DNA from: Cherax quadricarinatus
Lineage: Eukaryota > Arthropoda > Malacostraca > Decapoda > Parastacidae
Direction of reading: 5' to 3'
Length of the DNA: 64,000 nt
NCBI RefSeq assembly: GCF_038502225.1
Contig: NC_091303.1
Coordinates: 22,887,297 to 22,951,296 of the forward strand
A program made the translations under genes and the position numbers. Positions 10,741 through 20,711 of this stretch are shown here, piece by piece. The notes under the pieces are model-generated. The model saw only the letters and a list, made by a program, of their open reading frames with translations. It was not told the origin of the DNA and searched no databases. Within the stretch, counting starts at the first letter, position 1. Each line of letters starts with the position of its first letter.

Positions 10741-10894
10741 CCTATAACTAAACCCCTTTCTATACAAAGTTCAATCAAAGGGCTCCCTCTATCATTTACA
10801 CCTGGCACCCCAAACTTACCTACCACACCCTCTCTAAAAGTTTCTCCTACTTTAGCATTCAGGTCGCCTACCACAATTACTCCCCTACCACAAT

Positions 10895-11673
10895 TATTGC
10901 ATATATGTCTCCTTCAATGTTTGTGATCATTTCAGATTCCATCAGTGCCTTACAAGCCATTTAACAATTTGATTCCCCTCTCCCATTAGTCCTTCATATT
11001 CAATTATGATTGTGCCTGTGGCTAGCAAGAATAAAGATGCAGTTTTCTGCAGCAGATGCTGCTGCACGGTCAGCGGTATATAAGCTTCCGGTTTCCTATA
11101 GAGGTATTCCGTTCAGGGGATTATTTTTCAGTCATCTCTGCTCGTCTTTGCGACTGTTGGCAACAACGGTGGTTGGGCATGCACCATAACAAATTTTACT
11201 CTTATTAAACTGCTTTTATGTTTGTGGCCATCTTCTTACCACCATTGCTGTACTCAGGAGACTGCTCTCTCCTGGCTCAACATTGGCCATACTCGCCTTA
11301 CCCATGGATACCGCATGGAACGACACCCTCTTCCTCTCTCTGAGGTTTGTCGAGTCCCGATTTCGGTTCTTCACTTTCTTGTCACTTGCCCGGTTTACCA
11401 GCGACCTCACAAGATTTACCTCCAACGCATTCACATTGCTAAACTCACAAACTAGTATTTAGTCACTTAGCCATAATACCAACTTACCTCATAATCTGTA
11501 ATATTTTAAAATAAAGAATTAAACTAAGTCTGCCCGAAATGCCTAGCCATGCTAGGCGTTCTAGTGGTACACTCTGTAATCATTATTTAACTACATGTAA
11601 ACCACGCAACAACCAAATTCTGTAAATTCAACTTTGTAATCTTTATAGAGAATAAACTTTGAATTGAATTGAA
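10895..11673 (+). mobile_element. I-group LINE copy 1, RNase H end and 3' UTR (second part)
   Basis: Resumes directly at the second TSD copy. 10895-11070 aligns with the RNase H of the copy at 42330 (VISDSISALQAI-type residues, then AARSAV near 11050). 11080-11450 matches the C-terminal region (NIGHTRLTHGYRMERHPLP and a Cys-rich VLHFLVTCPVYQ). 11455-11673 is a 3' UTR with CTGCCCGAAATGCC and ends in repeats of TTGAA. Frameshifts and stops make it a relic. Confidence 0.75.
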
Positions 11674-11679
11674 TTCAAA

Positions 11680-11860
11680 CTTTGACACAGCCCTTAGCGT
11701 CCCTGTCAGCCCTTTTCTCCCCTCACCTCTGATCCCCTCTCCACCTAGCTGTTTATAGCCTCAACACAATTTTCTGCCCTGCAGCGCTGTATGACTATTG
11801 TCGGTTTAGCGCTTTCTTTGATTATAACAATAATAATCAGCACACGACTGTAAGGAGGTT
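11680..11860 (+). repeat. SINE-like tail (GGTTTAGCGCTT family)
   Basis: CAGCGCTGTATGAC, then GGTTTAGCGCTTTC, then ATTATAACAATAATAATC: the 3' tail of a decapod-type SINE/LINE family, similar to the tails at 36700 and 37960. No gene is visible to 11976. Confidence 0.55.
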
Positions 11861-11978
11861 GGAAAACCATCTTTATGGCTGTGTTTTCTTGACATAAGAC
11901 AGTTATAGGGGAAGGTGTACAACTGGCCTTTTCCCATTGGGCCCCTGTAGATGTATAGCAAAAAGTATTAAGAAAGTA

Positions 11979-13080
11979 CAGTGGAACCTCAAAAATCGAA
12001 CGCTTCGAAAATAGGACCATTTTTTCGGACAAACTGTCTCCCTATTATCGAACGCGCCCCTATTTTCGGACCGCCGGGTACGGGACCTGTCTGCCGCCCG
12101 CTCTGTCCGCGTCCCCTCGCAGGCGCCGTGAGCAGTCTAGCTTTGTTTATGCTTGAGTGAACACTAACCTGCGCTCTCATTCACACATTTTACGATTATT
12201 TCGTTGTGTTTAGTGCTTGTGGGACTGTGAAATAAGCTGCCATGGGCCCAAAGAAACTTGCTATTGGTACCCATGTGGTAAAGAAAGTGAGAAACACCAT
12301 AGATGTGAAGAAGGAAATAATACAGAAGTATGAGAGTGGTGTGAGACTTGTTGAGCTTGCCAGGATGTATGGGAAAATAAGTCGACCATTGGTTCTATCC
12401 TGTCAAAGAAAGAGCAAATCAAGGAAGCTGATGTTGCAAAAGGTGTTAATATAGGGAGTGGATGAGGTGCCTTCTTCAAAGTTTAAAGAGATTTGTGCCA
12501 AGTGGAATGATGTCCAAATGTTTGTGGAGAAGTACCACCCTGAGCAAGCTGAAACAAGCCATCATTGCAACAAGTTCAGTGACAGAACCATGTCCCATTT
12601 TAGGGAAATGTTAAAGAGGCGCCAGAAACAGAGGACTGTGGACAGTTATTTTGTGAGACAGGGGTCCAGTGACTCTCAAGCTGGTCCTAGTGGCATTAAA
12701 AGACAGAGAAGGGAAGTAACCCCAGAAAGGGCTTTACCTGAAGTCCTCATGGAGAGGGATTCTCCTTCCAAACACTAACCCCAACTCCCTCTCTCCTCCT
12801 CCCTATCTTCCAGATGCCATCACCAATCTTCAATAAAGGTAAGTAAAAATGTTATTTTTTATGTATTACTATACTTAATTAAGAACTATAGTATTTGGTG
12901 TATGTAAAACTGTAATTAATCTCTATAAAATGTATTTTTTGTGTGAATATTTTTGGGTTTCTGGAACGGATTAATTGTATTTCCATTATTTCTTATGGGA
13001 AATATTGCTTCGAATTTCAGATTTTCAAATTTAGAACTAGCTCCTGGAATGGATTAAGTTCGATTTTCGAGGTTCCACTG
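11979..13080 (+). mobile_element. Tigger/pogo-like DNA transposon, internally deleted
   Basis: The termini are CAGTGGAACCTCAAAAATCG and an inverted CGATTTTCGAGGTTCCACTG, flanked by TA on both sides (11977-11978, 13081-13082). The element is 1102 bp. It keeps the transposase N-terminal DNA-binding part and the C-terminal tail, but lacks the DDE catalytic centre. The conserved subterminal block CTGGAACGGATTAATTG is shared with the elements at 1871 and 24294. Confidence 0.88.
12242..12778 (+). pseudogene. Tigger-like transposase remnant (HTH plus C-terminal tail)
   Basis: 12242-12454 encodes MGPKKLAIGTHVVKKVRNTI, then KKEIIQKYESGVRLVELARM, the first helix-turn-helix of CENP-B/pogo-type transposases, which binds the terminal repeats. 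A frameshift falls just after YGK. 12458-12778 encodes a C-terminal segment (EICAKWNDVQMFVEKYHPEQ, TMSHFREMLKRRQKQ, DSYFVRQGS) seen at the end of Tigger transposases. A full transposase is about 450-550 residues; here roughly 300 central residues, with all DDE acids, are missing. It could at most bind DNA. The start ATG has a plausible context (GCCATGG). Confidence 0.82.
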
Positions 13081-13271
13081 TATGGTATTAGAATAGAAAC
13101 CTTTCAGTATGGGCTAGTATTGTATAACAGTAGACAGGGTACTTTTAGGTGTAAATATTGTAAAGAAAGGAGCAAAATAGGAAGCTTTATGAAAAAAGTA
13201 GAATACAGGATTGTGTTTTGAAATGAGTTTTTGTCATCAGTCATGTTAAATATAACATAAATATTTACCCT

Positions 13272-13737
13272 GGTTAGTAGGTTGGTAAACAGCAACCACC
13301 CAAGGAGGTACTACCATCCTGCCAAGTGAGTGTAAAACAAAAGCCTGTAATTGTTTTACGTGATGGTAGGATTGCTGGTGTCTTTTGTCTGTCTCATAAA
13401 CATGCAAGATTTCATGTACATCTTGCTACTTCTACTTACACTTAGGTCACACTACACATATATGTACAAGCACATATATACACACCCCTCTGGGTTTTCT
13501 TCTATTTACTTTCTAGTTCTTGTTCTTGTTTATTTCCTCTTATCTCCGTGGGGAAGTGGAACAGAATTCTTCCTCCGTAAGCCATGCGTGTTGTAAGAGG
13601 CGACTAAAATGCCAAGAGCAAGGGGCTAGTAACCCCTTCTCCTGTGCAAATTACTAAATTTAAAAAGAGAAACTTTCGTTTTTCTTTTTGGGCCACCCTG
13701 CCTTGGTGGGATACGGCTGGTTGGTTGAAAAAAAAAA
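13272..13737 (+). repeat. SINE-like repeat of about 440 bp, copy 2
   Basis: Head GGTTAGTAGGTTGGTAAAC, body with TACTTACACTTAGGTCACAC and GGGGCTAGTAACCCC, and tail GGGCCACCCTGCCTTGGTGG followed by GGCTGGTTGGTTGAAAAAA. Copy 1 is at 1385-1790. The tail is the same as that of the RTE LINEs here, as expected for a SINE mobilised by them. The region 13738-13947 is AT-rich with nothing recognised. Confidence 0.75.
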
Positions 13738-13949
13738 TTTACCCTGGTATATATTTCTTTTCATATTGGTTATGCTGACCTGATTTTGAATTTAAAATAC
13801 AGTAAACTATTGATATAACAAACTTCATTATCATGCAATTTTAATATAGGAAAAATCCTCTGTAAATTTTACATTCAATTCCTTGATTTTCAATGTTTAA
13901 CACAGTATAGCAGTAAATTGTGAGTACAGAACTATATTATACTAAGTAT

Positions 13950-15327
13950 GTGTGTACTCACCTAATTGTGATTGCAGGGGTTGAGACTCAGCTCCTGGCC
14001 CCGCCTCTTCACTGAATGTTACTAGGTCCTCTCTCCCTGCTCCATGAGCTTTATCATACCTCGTCTTAAAGCTATGTATGGTTCCTGCCTCCACTACCTC
14101 ACTTGCTAGGCTGTTCCACTTCCTAACTACTCTATGACTGAAGAAATACTTCCTAACATCCCTGTGACTCATCTGAGTCTTCAGCTTCCAATTGTGACCC
14201 CTTGTTTCTGTGTCCCCTCTGGAACATCCTGTCTCTGTCCACCTTGTCTATTCCATGCAGTATTTTGTATGTCATTATCATGTCTTCCCTAACCCTCCTG
14301 TCCTCCAGCATTGTCAGGTCGATTTCCCTTAACCTTTCTTTGTAGGACATTCCCCTTAGCTCTGGAACTAACCCTGTTGCAAACCTTTGCACTTTCTCTA
14401 ATTTCTTGATGTGCTTGATCAAGTGTGGGTTCCAAACAGGTGCTGCATACTCCAGTATGGGCCTGACCTACACAGTATACAGTGTCTTGAGAAGTTCCTT
14501 ACTAAGTTATCAGAATGCTGTTCTCAGGTTTGCCAGGCGCCCATATGCTGCAGCAGTTATCTGGTTGATGTGTGCTTCCGGAGATGTATTCGGTGTTATA
14601 CTCACCCCAAGATCTTTCTTCTTGAGCGAGGTTTGCTGTCTTTGGCCACCTAGCCTATACTCCGTCTGCGGTCTTCTTTGCCCTTCCCCAATCTTCATGA
14701 CTTTGCATTTGGCAGGGTAAATTCAAGAAGCCAGTTGCTGGACCAGGTGTCCAGGTCTCTTTGAAGTCCTGCCTGACCCTCATCTGATTTAATTCTCCTC
14801 ATTAACTTCACATCATCTGCAAACAAGGACACTTCTGAGTCTAATCCTTCCATCATGTCATTCACATATACCTAAAATAGCACTGGTCCTAGGACCGACA
14901 CCTGTGGGACCCCGCTCGTCACAGGTGCCCACTGTGATGCCTCATCATGTACCGTGATTCGTTGTTGCCTCCCTGTCAGGTATTCTCTGATCCATTGCAG
15001 TGCCCTTCCTGTTATATGCACCTGATCCTCTAGCTTCTGCACTAATCTCTTGTGAGGAACTGTGTCAAAGGCCTTCTTGCAGTCCAAGAAGATGCAGTCA
15101 ACTTACCCCTCTCTCTCTTGTGTCTTCCTCTGTTACTTTATCATACAACTCCAGAAGGTTTGTGACACAGGATTTGCCTTCCATAAATCCATGCTAGTTG
15201 GCGTTAATACTTTTGTTCTGTTCCAGGTGCTCCACCACTCTCCTCCTGATAATCTTTTCCATGACTGCATACTATACACGTCAGTGACACTGGTCTATAG
15301 TTTAGTGCCTCTTTTCTGTCTCCTTTT
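13950..15327 (-). pseudogene. CR1/L2 RT catalytic and C-terminal part
   Basis: Minus strand pieces: 15087-14872 gives MDCKKAFDTVPHKRLVQKLE and SGVPQVSVLGPVLF, where the usual second G of GVPQGSVLGP is V. Farther on come LFADDVKLMRRI (near 14810) and, in 14422-13942, KLEKVQRFATGLVPELRGMS and RVVRKWNSLASEVVEAG. Frameshifts lie between these pieces. The nearly identical copy at 19249-20616 confirms the order. Non-functional. Confidence 0.82.
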
Positions 15328-15331
15328 TTAA

Positions 15332-16382
15332 CCCCTTGACTGTCGCAACCCCAAATCCTGAGGTGTCTCCTGGTGTCGCAAATTTTAAAAAAAAAAAAAA
15401 AATTTTTTCTTATGAAATGATAGAGAATCTTTTCCCAATTGCAATGACACTAAAAGAACGAAATTTGATGGAAAACTGACGAAATTACGCTCTCGCGAAG
15501 TTAGCAACCTCTGCGATTTCGCCCACTTTGAGCCCTATTTTCCGCTAATTTCATTGTTCCCCTCAACCAAACTCATAGCTATTTCTTTAGAACTCCATTT
15601 TTTCTATCGACTGAATGCAAGTAACTGCCCATTTACCAATTTGAACTACCCAATAACGTGGTCAGAAATTTGCAATTTGGCCAATTTCACAAAAATTAAA
15701 AAATGTGATAATTTCAAAATAGGGTCCATAATGAACAATGCAGACATTCCTGGCTCTAAAATAATATTTCTTTGTTCATCAGTCATGTCTCCAGGTCCCT
15801 CTGATATCACTTTCACTTTCTATTTTTAATTTTTATTCAAACTAATAATAGAAGATTTATTGTTATGGAGACTACTGCAATATTGTAATAATTGTATACA
15901 TAATGTCAACTCATTCATGACTGCATATTAGAATGGCTACTTGGACATTTATTGGAAAATGACATCATTTGTTTACTTTTGAACATCAGCAAAAATCAAA
16001 CATTTCTCCTACTTTGAGCTCCATTTCAAGGTTCTTTTCATAGTAAAACAAAAAACAAAATCACCTGTATTCCTATAATATGTTTTCCATTCTGTCAAAT
16101 GAGATCAAGAAAACGAGAATACAACTGTAAATACTATACAAAAATAGACCACAAAGTCGGCATTTTAATTAAAAAAACGGTCGTAATTTTTTTCTCATTA
16201 TGCACTGCATGCTGCAGGATTTTTTTTTATATGGTGCACACTGACCACACAGACCAATTCTCTCACATGTGGGCATACCAGCTTTCTCCTGCTTGATTTG
16301 AAGCTGCCAGAATTTATGAGCATATATACGTCAAACACAGTGCCTCGTAAAACATACATATACGACCGAAACAGTCAAAGGG
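15332..16382. mobile_element. Non-autonomous piggyBac-like element at a TTAA duplication
   Basis: TTAA lies on both sides (15328-15331, 16383-16386). The ends are CCCCTTGACTGT and, inverted, ACAGTCAAAGGG: a 12-base terminal inverted repeat with one mismatch, starting in CCC as piggyBac family elements do. The insertion falls inside the CR1 RT, between codons for VVPIF and KKGDRKE, and removing one TTAA restores the frame. The 1051-bp interior has no transposase I can recognise. Decayed relatives of the interior occur at 620-1020, 3380-3760 and 24485-25395. Confidence 0.82.
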
Positions 16383-16385
16383 TTA

Positions 16386-16957
16386 AAAATGGGAACTACA
16401 TTTGCCGTCTTCCCTACCTCAGGTAATTGCTCAATTTCAAGGGATGTGTTGAAGATTGTGGTTAGTGGCACACACAGCATTTCTGCTTCCCTTCTAAGGA
16501 CCCATGGGGAGATGTTGTCAGGTCCCATTGCCTTTGCAGTATCAAGGCCCCTTGGCAACTTCTTCACTTCCTTCTCAGTTGTATGTATGTCATCCAACAC
16601 TTGTTGGAATATTCCTTCTTGGTGTCCCCCTCTGTACTGTCCTCCCAGAGGTCTTCTTGTCTCCACTATAAATACTTCCTTAAATCTCATGTTGAGCTCC
16701 TCACATACCTCTTGATCGTTTCTTGTGAGTTCCCCACCTTCATTCCTCAGCCTGATCACCTGGTCTTTGACTGTTGTCTTCCTCCTAATGTGGCTATACA
16801 GCAGTTTCGGGTCAGACTTGACTTTCGATGCTATGTCGTTTTCGTACTGTCGCTGCGCCTCCCTCCTTATCTGTGCATACTCGTTTCTGGCTCTTTGACT
16901 AATCTCTTTATTTTCCTGGGTCCTTTGCTTCCTGTACCTTTCCATTCTCTGGTACAC
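16386..16957 (-). pseudogene. CR1/L2 RT N-terminal region
   Basis: An open frame on the minus strand (from 16957) reads YQRMERYRKQRTQENKEISQ, then DIASKVKSDPKLLYSHIRRK, LRNEGGELTRNDQEVCEELN and LDTAKAMGPDNISPWVLRR, ending EVGKTANVVPIFN at the piggyBac-like junction. The linker and PDNI segment are typical of CR1/L2 elements just before the RT fingers. Confidence 0.8.
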
Positions 16958-16959
16958 TT

Positions 16960-18181
16960 AGTTTTTGCCTCCCTACACCTTCGGGTAAACCAAGGACTCG
17001 CTTTGGTCTTCCCATTATTTCTATTGCCCTTGGGAACAAACCTTTCCTCTGCCTCCTTACATTTTGTTGTTACGTATTGCATCATCTCGTTTACTGACTT
17101 TCCTACAGTTCTCTGTCCCACTGAACCTCCTGCAGGAAGTTCCTCATACCTGTGTAGTCCCCCCTTTTATAGTTTGGCTTTTCCCATTCACTTCCTGTTA
17201 CCCTCTCCACTTGTAACTCTACTATACATTCAAAACTCAGAACAATGTGATCACTAGCTCCAAGGGGCCTCTCATAAGCAATGTCCTCAATGTCTGAACT
17301 GCTCAGGGTGAACACAAGGTCCAGTCTTGCTGGTTCATCCTCCCCTCTCTCTCTCTGGTAGTGTCCCTGACATGTTGATACATGAGGTTTTCCAGTACCA
17401 CATCCATCATCTTGGCTCTCCATGTTTCAGGACCCCCATGTGGCTCCAGGTTTTCCCAGTCGATCTCCCTGTGGTTGAAATTGCCCATAATCAGTAACTT
17501 TGCTCTGCTCGAGTGAGCTCTTCTTGCCACCTCAGCCAGTGTGCCCACCATTGCTCTGTTGTTCTCTTCATATTCCTCTCTTTGCCTCCTGCAGTTCTGT
17601 GGTGGGTTATACATCACTCCAATGACTACTTTATGTTCCCCAGACTGAATTGCACCTACTATGTAGTCCCTTTCTCCAATCTCATCCATGCCTTCCATTT
17701 CCTCAAATCCCCATCGTTTTTTTATAAGCAGTGCAACCCCTCCTTTCCCTCTACTCCTCCTATCATTCCTCAGGATCTGATATTCCGGTTGGAAGATTGC
17801 ATCTGTTATTGTCTCAGTGAGTTTCGTTTCTCTGACTGCTATGATGTCTGGGGATTTCTCATTGATTCTTTCGTGCCACTCCTCATATTTATTTGTTATT
17901 CCATCAGCGTTCGTGTACCAAACCTTCAGCTTTTTTTCTATCACTGTGGTCCTGGGAGAATATTGGGAGTGGGAGCCCTGGTGAGGGCCTATGGGGGGTT
18001 GTGTGGGTGGGGTTTGTGATGAGGGGAGTGGGGTCAGAGTGTAATGTGGGGGAACAGTGTGTGGGTTTTGGTTTAGATTGTTCAGTTGGATTGGGGTTGT
18101 TGCGGTTGAAGTCCTTCTGCGGGAGTTTCTGGGGGGGTTTTGCCCTTCCTCTTGGGTCTGGGTCCTGCTCATCTTCATCAT
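16960..18181 (-). pseudogene. CR1/L2 APE-type endonuclease
   Basis: On the minus strand, 18181-17303 encodes KVWYTNADGITNKYEEWHER, SPDIIAVRETKLTETI, RSRGKGGVALLIKKRWGF, YNPPQNCRRQREEYEE and KLLIMGNFNHREIDWENLEP, the exonuclease-endonuclease-phosphatase fold that nicks target DNA (E in the RETKL motif, N and H in GNFNHREIDW). A frameshift near 17310 is followed by LDLVFTLSSSDIEDI and LGASDHIVLSFE (the SDH motif) in 17423-17103. The fold is recognisable but broken. Confidence 0.82.
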
Positions 18182-18530
18182 TGCCTCTCATTCCTCCTTT
18201 TGTCTCTGTACCTTCTCTTTCAGTATCATCCTTTCTTCTTGTGTTCTGTCGCGATCGAGGTACACTCTCCGGTACTCCGGTTTGTCCCTCATTCGTGTTT
18301 TCTCCTGCAGGATCCTGGTTCAAGCTGATTCTTCCTTGAAAATTACTTTTTTGAGGCCGTTTCCTTCCACTCTCAAACCACCCAATTCTCTGAAAATTTG
18401 TCACCTGGGTCATGTCGCCCTCACCTATTGTTTTCACAGTACCCTCAATCGCTTTTTCCTCCTCCTGTTTTCTTTCGTCATAGGTTTCCCCTTCAGCTTC
18501 TTGGACCCCGTAGACAAAAACTGACCTCTC
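17904..18530 (-). pseudogene. CR1/L2 ORF1-like segment
   Basis: The minus frame from about 18510 reads VYGVQEAEGETYDERKQEEE, then TVKTIGEGDMTQVTNFQRIG and WFESGRKRPQKSNFQGR, then a long Pro/Asn/Arg-rich tail. An acidic, basic-tailed ORF1 before the endonuclease is usual in CR1-group LINEs and is thought to bind RNA. Its exact function is not known from sequence. It overlaps the frame that leads into the endonuclease, so a frameshift is likely near 18180. Confidence 0.6.
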
Positions 18531-18570
18531 CCTTTCCTCCTCCCACTATATCTCCCTTTGCATCCTCTTG

Positions 18571-18593
18571 AGTTTTTTTTTTTTTTTTTTTTT
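18571..18593. repeat. Poly T run at the 5' edge of the CR1 copy
   Basis: A run of about 22 T follows GAG at the upstream (minus strand) boundary of the LINE. Confidence 0.85.
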
Positions 18594-18649
18594 ATACCAC
18601 AGAAAGAAGCTTGTGTATTTTATGACAGAGAGAAGCTTATGTATTTTCA

Positions 18650-19115
18650 GGGTGTGTGTGGGGGGGTGAGGGGAAAAGGCTAGGGGGGGAGAGAGAGAAA
18701 CGAGAGGGGGAGAAAGAGAGAGAAACGAGAGGAAGAAAGAGAGGAGGGTGACGGAAAAGGCTATTGGAAAGAGAGAGAAACGAGAGGGAGGGGGAGAGAG
18801 AAAGATAGAAAGAGGGAGAGAGGAGGGTGGGGGGAAAGGACTATGGGAAAGAGAGAGAGAGGAGTGTGGGGGGAAAGGCTATGGGAGAGAGAGAGAGGGA
18901 AAGAGAGAGAAGAGGGTGGAGAAAAAAGGCTATGGGGGAGAAAGAGAGAAACAAGAGGGAGAGGAGAGAGGAGGGTGGGGGGAAAGGCTATGGGGGGGAG
19001 AGAGAGAGTAGGATGGGGGAAAAGGCTATGGGGAAGAGAAATGAGAGGGAGGGGGAAGAGAGAAGGGTAGAAAGAGGGAAAGAGAGAGAGAGTGAGAGAG
19101 AGAGGGATAGAGAGT
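18650..19115. repeat. Polypurine (GA-rich) tract
   Basis: About 460 bases are almost all A and G on the plus strand, with repeated motifs such as GAGAGAGAAACGAGAGG and GGGGGGAAAGGCTATGGG. Such tracts can form triplex DNA. The open frames in it are simple repeats. Confidence 0.9.
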
Positions 19116-19130
19116 GAGTGTGTGTGTGTG

Positions 19131-19190
19131 TACTCACCTAGTTGAGGTTGCAGGGGTCGAGTCCAAGCTCCTGGCCCCGCCTCTTCACTG
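19131..19190 (-). repeat. Isolated CR1/L2 3' end with GT/CA tract
   Basis: TACTCACCTAGTTGAGGTTG, then CTCCTGGCCCCGCCTCTTCA, flanked by GT runs on both sides. It matches the last 60 bases of the CR1 copy at 19249. Confidence 0.8.
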
Positions 19191-19248
19191 GTTGTGTGTG
19201 TGTGCACATGTGTATGTGTGTACGTGTGCATACATGTGTGTGTGTGTG

Positions 19249-20616
19249 TACTCACCTAGTTGTACTCACCTAGTTGAGGTTGCGGGGGTCGAGTCCGAGC
19301 TCCTGGCCCCGCCTCTTCACTGATCGCTACTAGGTCACTCTCCCTGAGCCGTGAGCTTTATCATACCTCTGCTTAAAGCTATGTATGGATCCTGCCTCCA
19401 CTACATCGCTTCCCAAACTATTCCACGTACTGACTACTCTGTGGCTGAAGAAATACTTCCTAACATCCCTGTGATTCATCTGTGTCTTCAACTTCCAACT
19501 GTGTCCCCTTGTTACTGTGTCCAATCTCTGGAACATCCTGTCTTTGTCCACCTAGTCAATTCCTCTCAGTATTTTGTATGTCATTATCATGTCCCCCCTA
19601 TCTCTCCTGTCCTCCAGTGTCGTCAGGTTGATTTCCCTTAACCTCTCCTCGTAGGACATACCTCTTAGCTCTGGGACTAGTCTTGTTGCAAACCTTTGCA
19701 CTTTCTCTAGTTTCTTTACGTGCTTGGCTAGGTGTGGGTTCCAAACTGGTGCCGCATACTCCAATATGGGCCTAACGTACACGGTGTACAGGGTCCTGAA
19801 CGATTCCTTGTTAAGATGTCGGAATGCTGTTCTGAGGTTTGCTAGGCGCCCATATGCTGCAGCAGTTATTTGGTTGATGTGCGCTTCAGGAGATGTGCCT
19901 GGTGTTATACTCACCCCAAGATCTTTTTCCTTGAGTGAGGTTTGTAGTCTCTGGCCCCCTAGACTGTACTCCATCTGTGGTCTTCTTTGCCCTTCCCCAA
20001 TCTTCATGACTTTGCACTTGGTGGGATTGAACTCCAGGAGCCAATTGCTGGACCAGGTCTGCAGCCTGTCCAGATCCCTTTGTAGTTCTGCCTGGTCTTC
20101 GATCGAGTGAATTCTTCTCATCAACTTCACGTCATCTGCAAACAGGGACACCTCAGAGTCTATTCCTTCCGTCATGTTGTTCACAAATACCAAAAACAGC
20201 ACTGGTCCTAGGACTGACCCCTGTGGGACCCCGCTGGTCACAGGTGCCCACTCTGACACCTCGCCACGTACCATGACTCGCTGCTGTCTTCCTGACAAGT
20301 ATTCCCTGATCCATTGTAGTGCCTTCCCTGTTATCCCTGCTTGGTCTTCCAGTTTTTGCACCAATCTCTTGTGTGGAACTGTGTCAAATGCCTTCTTGCA
20401 GTCCAAGAATATGCAATCCACCCACCCCTCTCTCTCTTGTCTTACTGCTGTCACCATGTCATAGAACTCCAGTAGGTTTGTGACACAGGATTTCCCGTCC
20501 CTGAAACCATGTTGGCTGCTGTTGATGAGATCATTCCTTTCTAGGTGTTCCACCACTCTTCTCCTGATAATCTTCTCCATGATTTTGCATACTATACATG
20601 TCAGTGACACTGGTCT
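19249..20616 (-). mobile_element. CR1/L2-group LINE, 5'-truncated copy 2
   Basis: A second copy of the CR1 family at 13950, better preserved, running from the RT palm to the 3' end. It is truncated at about 20616 next to a GT microsatellite. The 3' end reads GTACTCACCTAGTTGAGG on the plus strand, followed outwards by GT repeats. Confidence 0.88.
19330..20610 (-). pseudogene. CR1/L2 reverse transcriptase, open over 352 codons
   Basis: The minus frame 20610-19552 keeps all RT catalytic motifs: motif A FLDCKKAFDTV (residues about 68-78), motif B GVPQGSVLGP (127-136) and FADDVKL (157-163). It continues into a thumb and C-terminal domain with CKVMKIGEGQRRP, VRPILEYAAPVWNPHL and KLEKVQRFATRLVPELRG. 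A stop follows LRGID, and 19551-19330 holds the remaining FSHRVVSTWNSLGSDVVEAG. The 5' half (endonuclease, fingers) is missing, so the copy is dead but fairly young. Confidence 0.85.
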
Positions 20617-20711
20617 GTAGTGTGTGTGTGTGTGTACATGTGTGTGTTAGTTACCAAGTGTGTGTGTACGTGTGTGTTAGTTACCAAGTGTGTGTGTACA
20701 TGTGTACACAC
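20617..20711. repeat. GT-rich microsatellite with GTGTTAGTTACCAAGTG repeat
   Basis: Two GT runs each carry GTGTGTTAGTTACCAAGTGT, which is tandemly repeated. Confidence 0.85.

Larger units (their letters stand above)
8014..10894 (-). mobile_element. RTE LINE inserted in an I-group LINE, with 12-bp TSD
   Basis: The flanks are TATTGCATATAT at 8002-8013 and 10895-10906, a perfect 12-base target-site duplication. On the minus strand the copy runs from a truncated endonuclease (VVGDLNAKVGETFREGVVGK near 10800-10890) through the RT to the 3' UTR and the GGGCCACCCTGCC tail. A 137-base repeat interrupts the endonuclease at about 10604-10740. Age looks moderate: one frameshift near 9060 and a stop near 8360 break an otherwise long frame. 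Confidence 0.92.
13950..18565 (-). mobile_element. CR1/L2-group LINE, near full length, split by a piggyBac-like element
   Basis: Order on the minus strand from 18565: ORF1-like segment, APE-type endonuclease, RT N-terminal part, the foreign insertion 15332-16382, RT catalytic part, C-terminal domain, and a 3' end reading GGTGAGTACACAC. The 3' tail is shared with 19131, 19249 and 61584. Many stops and frameshifts are present. It is the longest CR1-type copy in the window. Confidence 0.85.

Noticed and set aside
16099..16296. Small basic ORF in the piggyBac-like element
   Set aside because: Not conserved as a frame in the relative at 25153, and no transposase motif.
16583..17257. 224-codon plus strand frame, Leu/Phe/Ser-rich
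   Set aside because: Antisense shadow of the CR1 RT and endonuclease.
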